Shown one piece after another: positions 42,547-43,256 of a stretch of DNA of 43,256 nucleotides. Location: positions 1-43,256 of the forward strand of contig JAGXHL010000003.1 in NCBI GenBank assembly GCA_024636215.1, written 5' to 3'. The DNA is from Deltaproteobacteria bacterium (lineage in GTDB: Bacteria; Desulfobacterota; Desulfuromonadia; Desulfuromonadales; BM103). Under the pieces are notes generated by a model. It made no database searches, had not been told where the DNA came from, and saw only the letters and a program-made list of their open reading frames with translations. Positions within the stretch are counted from its first letter, which is position 1. Every line of letters begins with the position of its first letter. The position numbers were made by a program, and so were the translations under genes.

Positions 42547-43054
42547 GGCTTTCCATTATGCCTGCACAACAGAGTTTCTCCGGCTGTGATTAAATCAACT
42601 TGATCCTTGAAATTTACTAAAAGTGTTGTATTGTAGTGTATAAATTAGCATTCTAATGATTACTGATTCAATGGTTTCTGTGGATCACTGTCCACGCTGT
42701 CCTCTCGGTTTTTTATATTGGCTACAATGCCTGTTAAGTCTGAGTAAGATAAAAGTAGATCTTCAAACAGGCACGAAGCTTGCTTTAATCCTGTAGGTAG
42801 ACCGATTGGACATTAAGCTACTTCACGAAAAATTATGCTTAATTTTAGTGACTTATCAGATCTCGGCTACACAGTTAATACGCCTTTTCACCACATAGTT
42901 GGTATATCAGGTAGCGTTATAACGCAGGTGCCATTCTGCCGGGAGTCATCTTCAACCCAGCAACGGCCTGCACGGATTTAACCCAAGGGGTGCATGGTCA
43001 AACGGTACACTTCGTTGCCGACCCAGAATCCCCGCCAAATTAGGAGGAAAAAAC
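42547..43054. other. Non-coding region between gsp promoter and lipoprotein gene
   Basis: An AT-rich part has a weak plus-strand promoter match, TTGAAA (42607-42612) and TATTGT (42629-42634). Transcription from there would make a leader of over 400 bases for the lipoprotein gene. It contains a 5-bp hairpin GTGGA/TCCAC (about 42680-42695), a perfect 12-bp palindrome GCGTTATAACGC (42914-42925) and complementary arms GCAACG (42960-42965) and CGTTGC (about 43013-43018). A 48-codon frame (42835 to about 42981) begins MLNFSDLSDLGYTVN; it resembles the end of some secreted peptidases and may be a relic. Confidence 0.45.
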
Positions 43055-43256
43055 ATGGATGGGAAGTATTGGTTCAAAACACTTTTAGCAGGGTTGATGC
43101 TGATGACCCTGGTGCTGGCCGGTTGCGAAGGCGATGATGGCAGCGATGGCACACCAGGCGCCAGCGCGTATGAGATCGCGGGAGGTGACGCGACATGGGG
43201 CTCGGAACAGGCATGGCTGGATTCGCTGGCGGCTGCTGGCGCTGGCGCTGGCGTGG
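43055..43256 (+). CDS. Lipoprotein with collagen-like stretch, 3' partial
   Basis: ATG at 43055 with AGGAGG seven to eight bases upstream. The 67 visible codons give a lipoprotein signal with lipobox LAGC (Cys at about residue 28), then EGDDGSDGTPGASAYEIAGG, a Gly-x-x repeat followed by SAYEIA and WLDSL. This short module recurs in many surface proteins. The frame then enters a Gly-Ala repeat and continues beyond the window. The rest of the protein, and so its function, is unknown. Confidence 0.75.
   Translation, partial: MDGKYWFKTLLAGLMLMTLVLAGCEGDDGSDGTPGASAYEIAGGDATWGSEQAWLDSLAAAGAGAGV

Noticed and set aside
42547..43054. A cyclic-di-GMP (GEMM) riboswitch in the leader of the lipoprotein gene
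   Set aside because: Such riboswitches are common upstream of surface proteins in this group, but the conserved core (ACGCAAAG-type segment and paired GGTAG/GCC elements) is not present.

Overview
The window looks like a stretch of core chromosome from a delta-proteobacterium of the Desulfuromonadales/Geobacterales type. This is inferred from a type II secretion operon that includes gspN, a tungstate-type ABC transporter with an excisionase-like/periplasmic-binding-fold regulator, DUF4911, DUF494 (Smg) and DUF3187 genes, ResB, and the gene order lysM-dprA-smg-topA-trmFO. Coding density is high and base composition is moderately GC-rich. I see no rRNA, tRNA, CRISPR array, prophage or complete insertion sequence.

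Layout. 1-2.1 kb: 3' part of a family 65 glycoside phosphorylase. 2.1-7 kb (minus): coiled-coil membrane protein, tungstate-type transporter genes tupC-tupB without tupA, their presumed regulator, and resB. 7-10 kb: an OsmC-like gene (plus) meets a minus-strand operon of lipid-kinase-like protein, two Nudix hydrolases and DUF4911. 10-12 kb: PPP-type phosphatase (plus) and a U32-family protein (minus). 12.3-19.8 kb (plus): cpoB-like lipoprotein, LysM protein, dprA, smg, topA, trmFO. 20-28.3 kb (plus): PocR/GAF/GGDEF diguanylate cyclase, maf, yggS, gph, a multispan membrane protein, a tiny Cys-rich protein and an orphan GspE/PilB-type ATPase. 28.4-42.5 kb (minus): an Fe-S reductase, then a gspC-D-E-F-G-H-I-J-K-L-M-N operon ending in a DUF3187 outer-membrane barrel. 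43.05 kb to the end: start of a lipoprotein with a collagen-like stretch, preceded by a long leader.

The least ordinary content is between and across genes. Two dispersed inverted-repeat families each occur twice in opposite orientation. Family A (about 135 bp, hairpin-forming) is at 12125-12261 and 19797-19930. Family B (about 168 bp, 20-bp perfect terminal inverted repeats in one copy) is at 14030-14198 and 23609-23774, with a fragment near 28338. Family A copy 1 lies between a strong promoter match and cpoB. smg and topA form one uninterrupted reading frame of 974 codons even though a terminator-like hairpin lies inside the junction. An 8-bp tandem repeat with a distant inverted partner splits gspF from gspG, and a different simple repeat has become the C-terminus of Maf. 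No single undescribed multi-gene system stands out. The best candidates for follow-up are the smg-topA junction, the two repeat families, the tupA-less tungstate locus and the orphan ATPase with tandem MshEN-like motifs.
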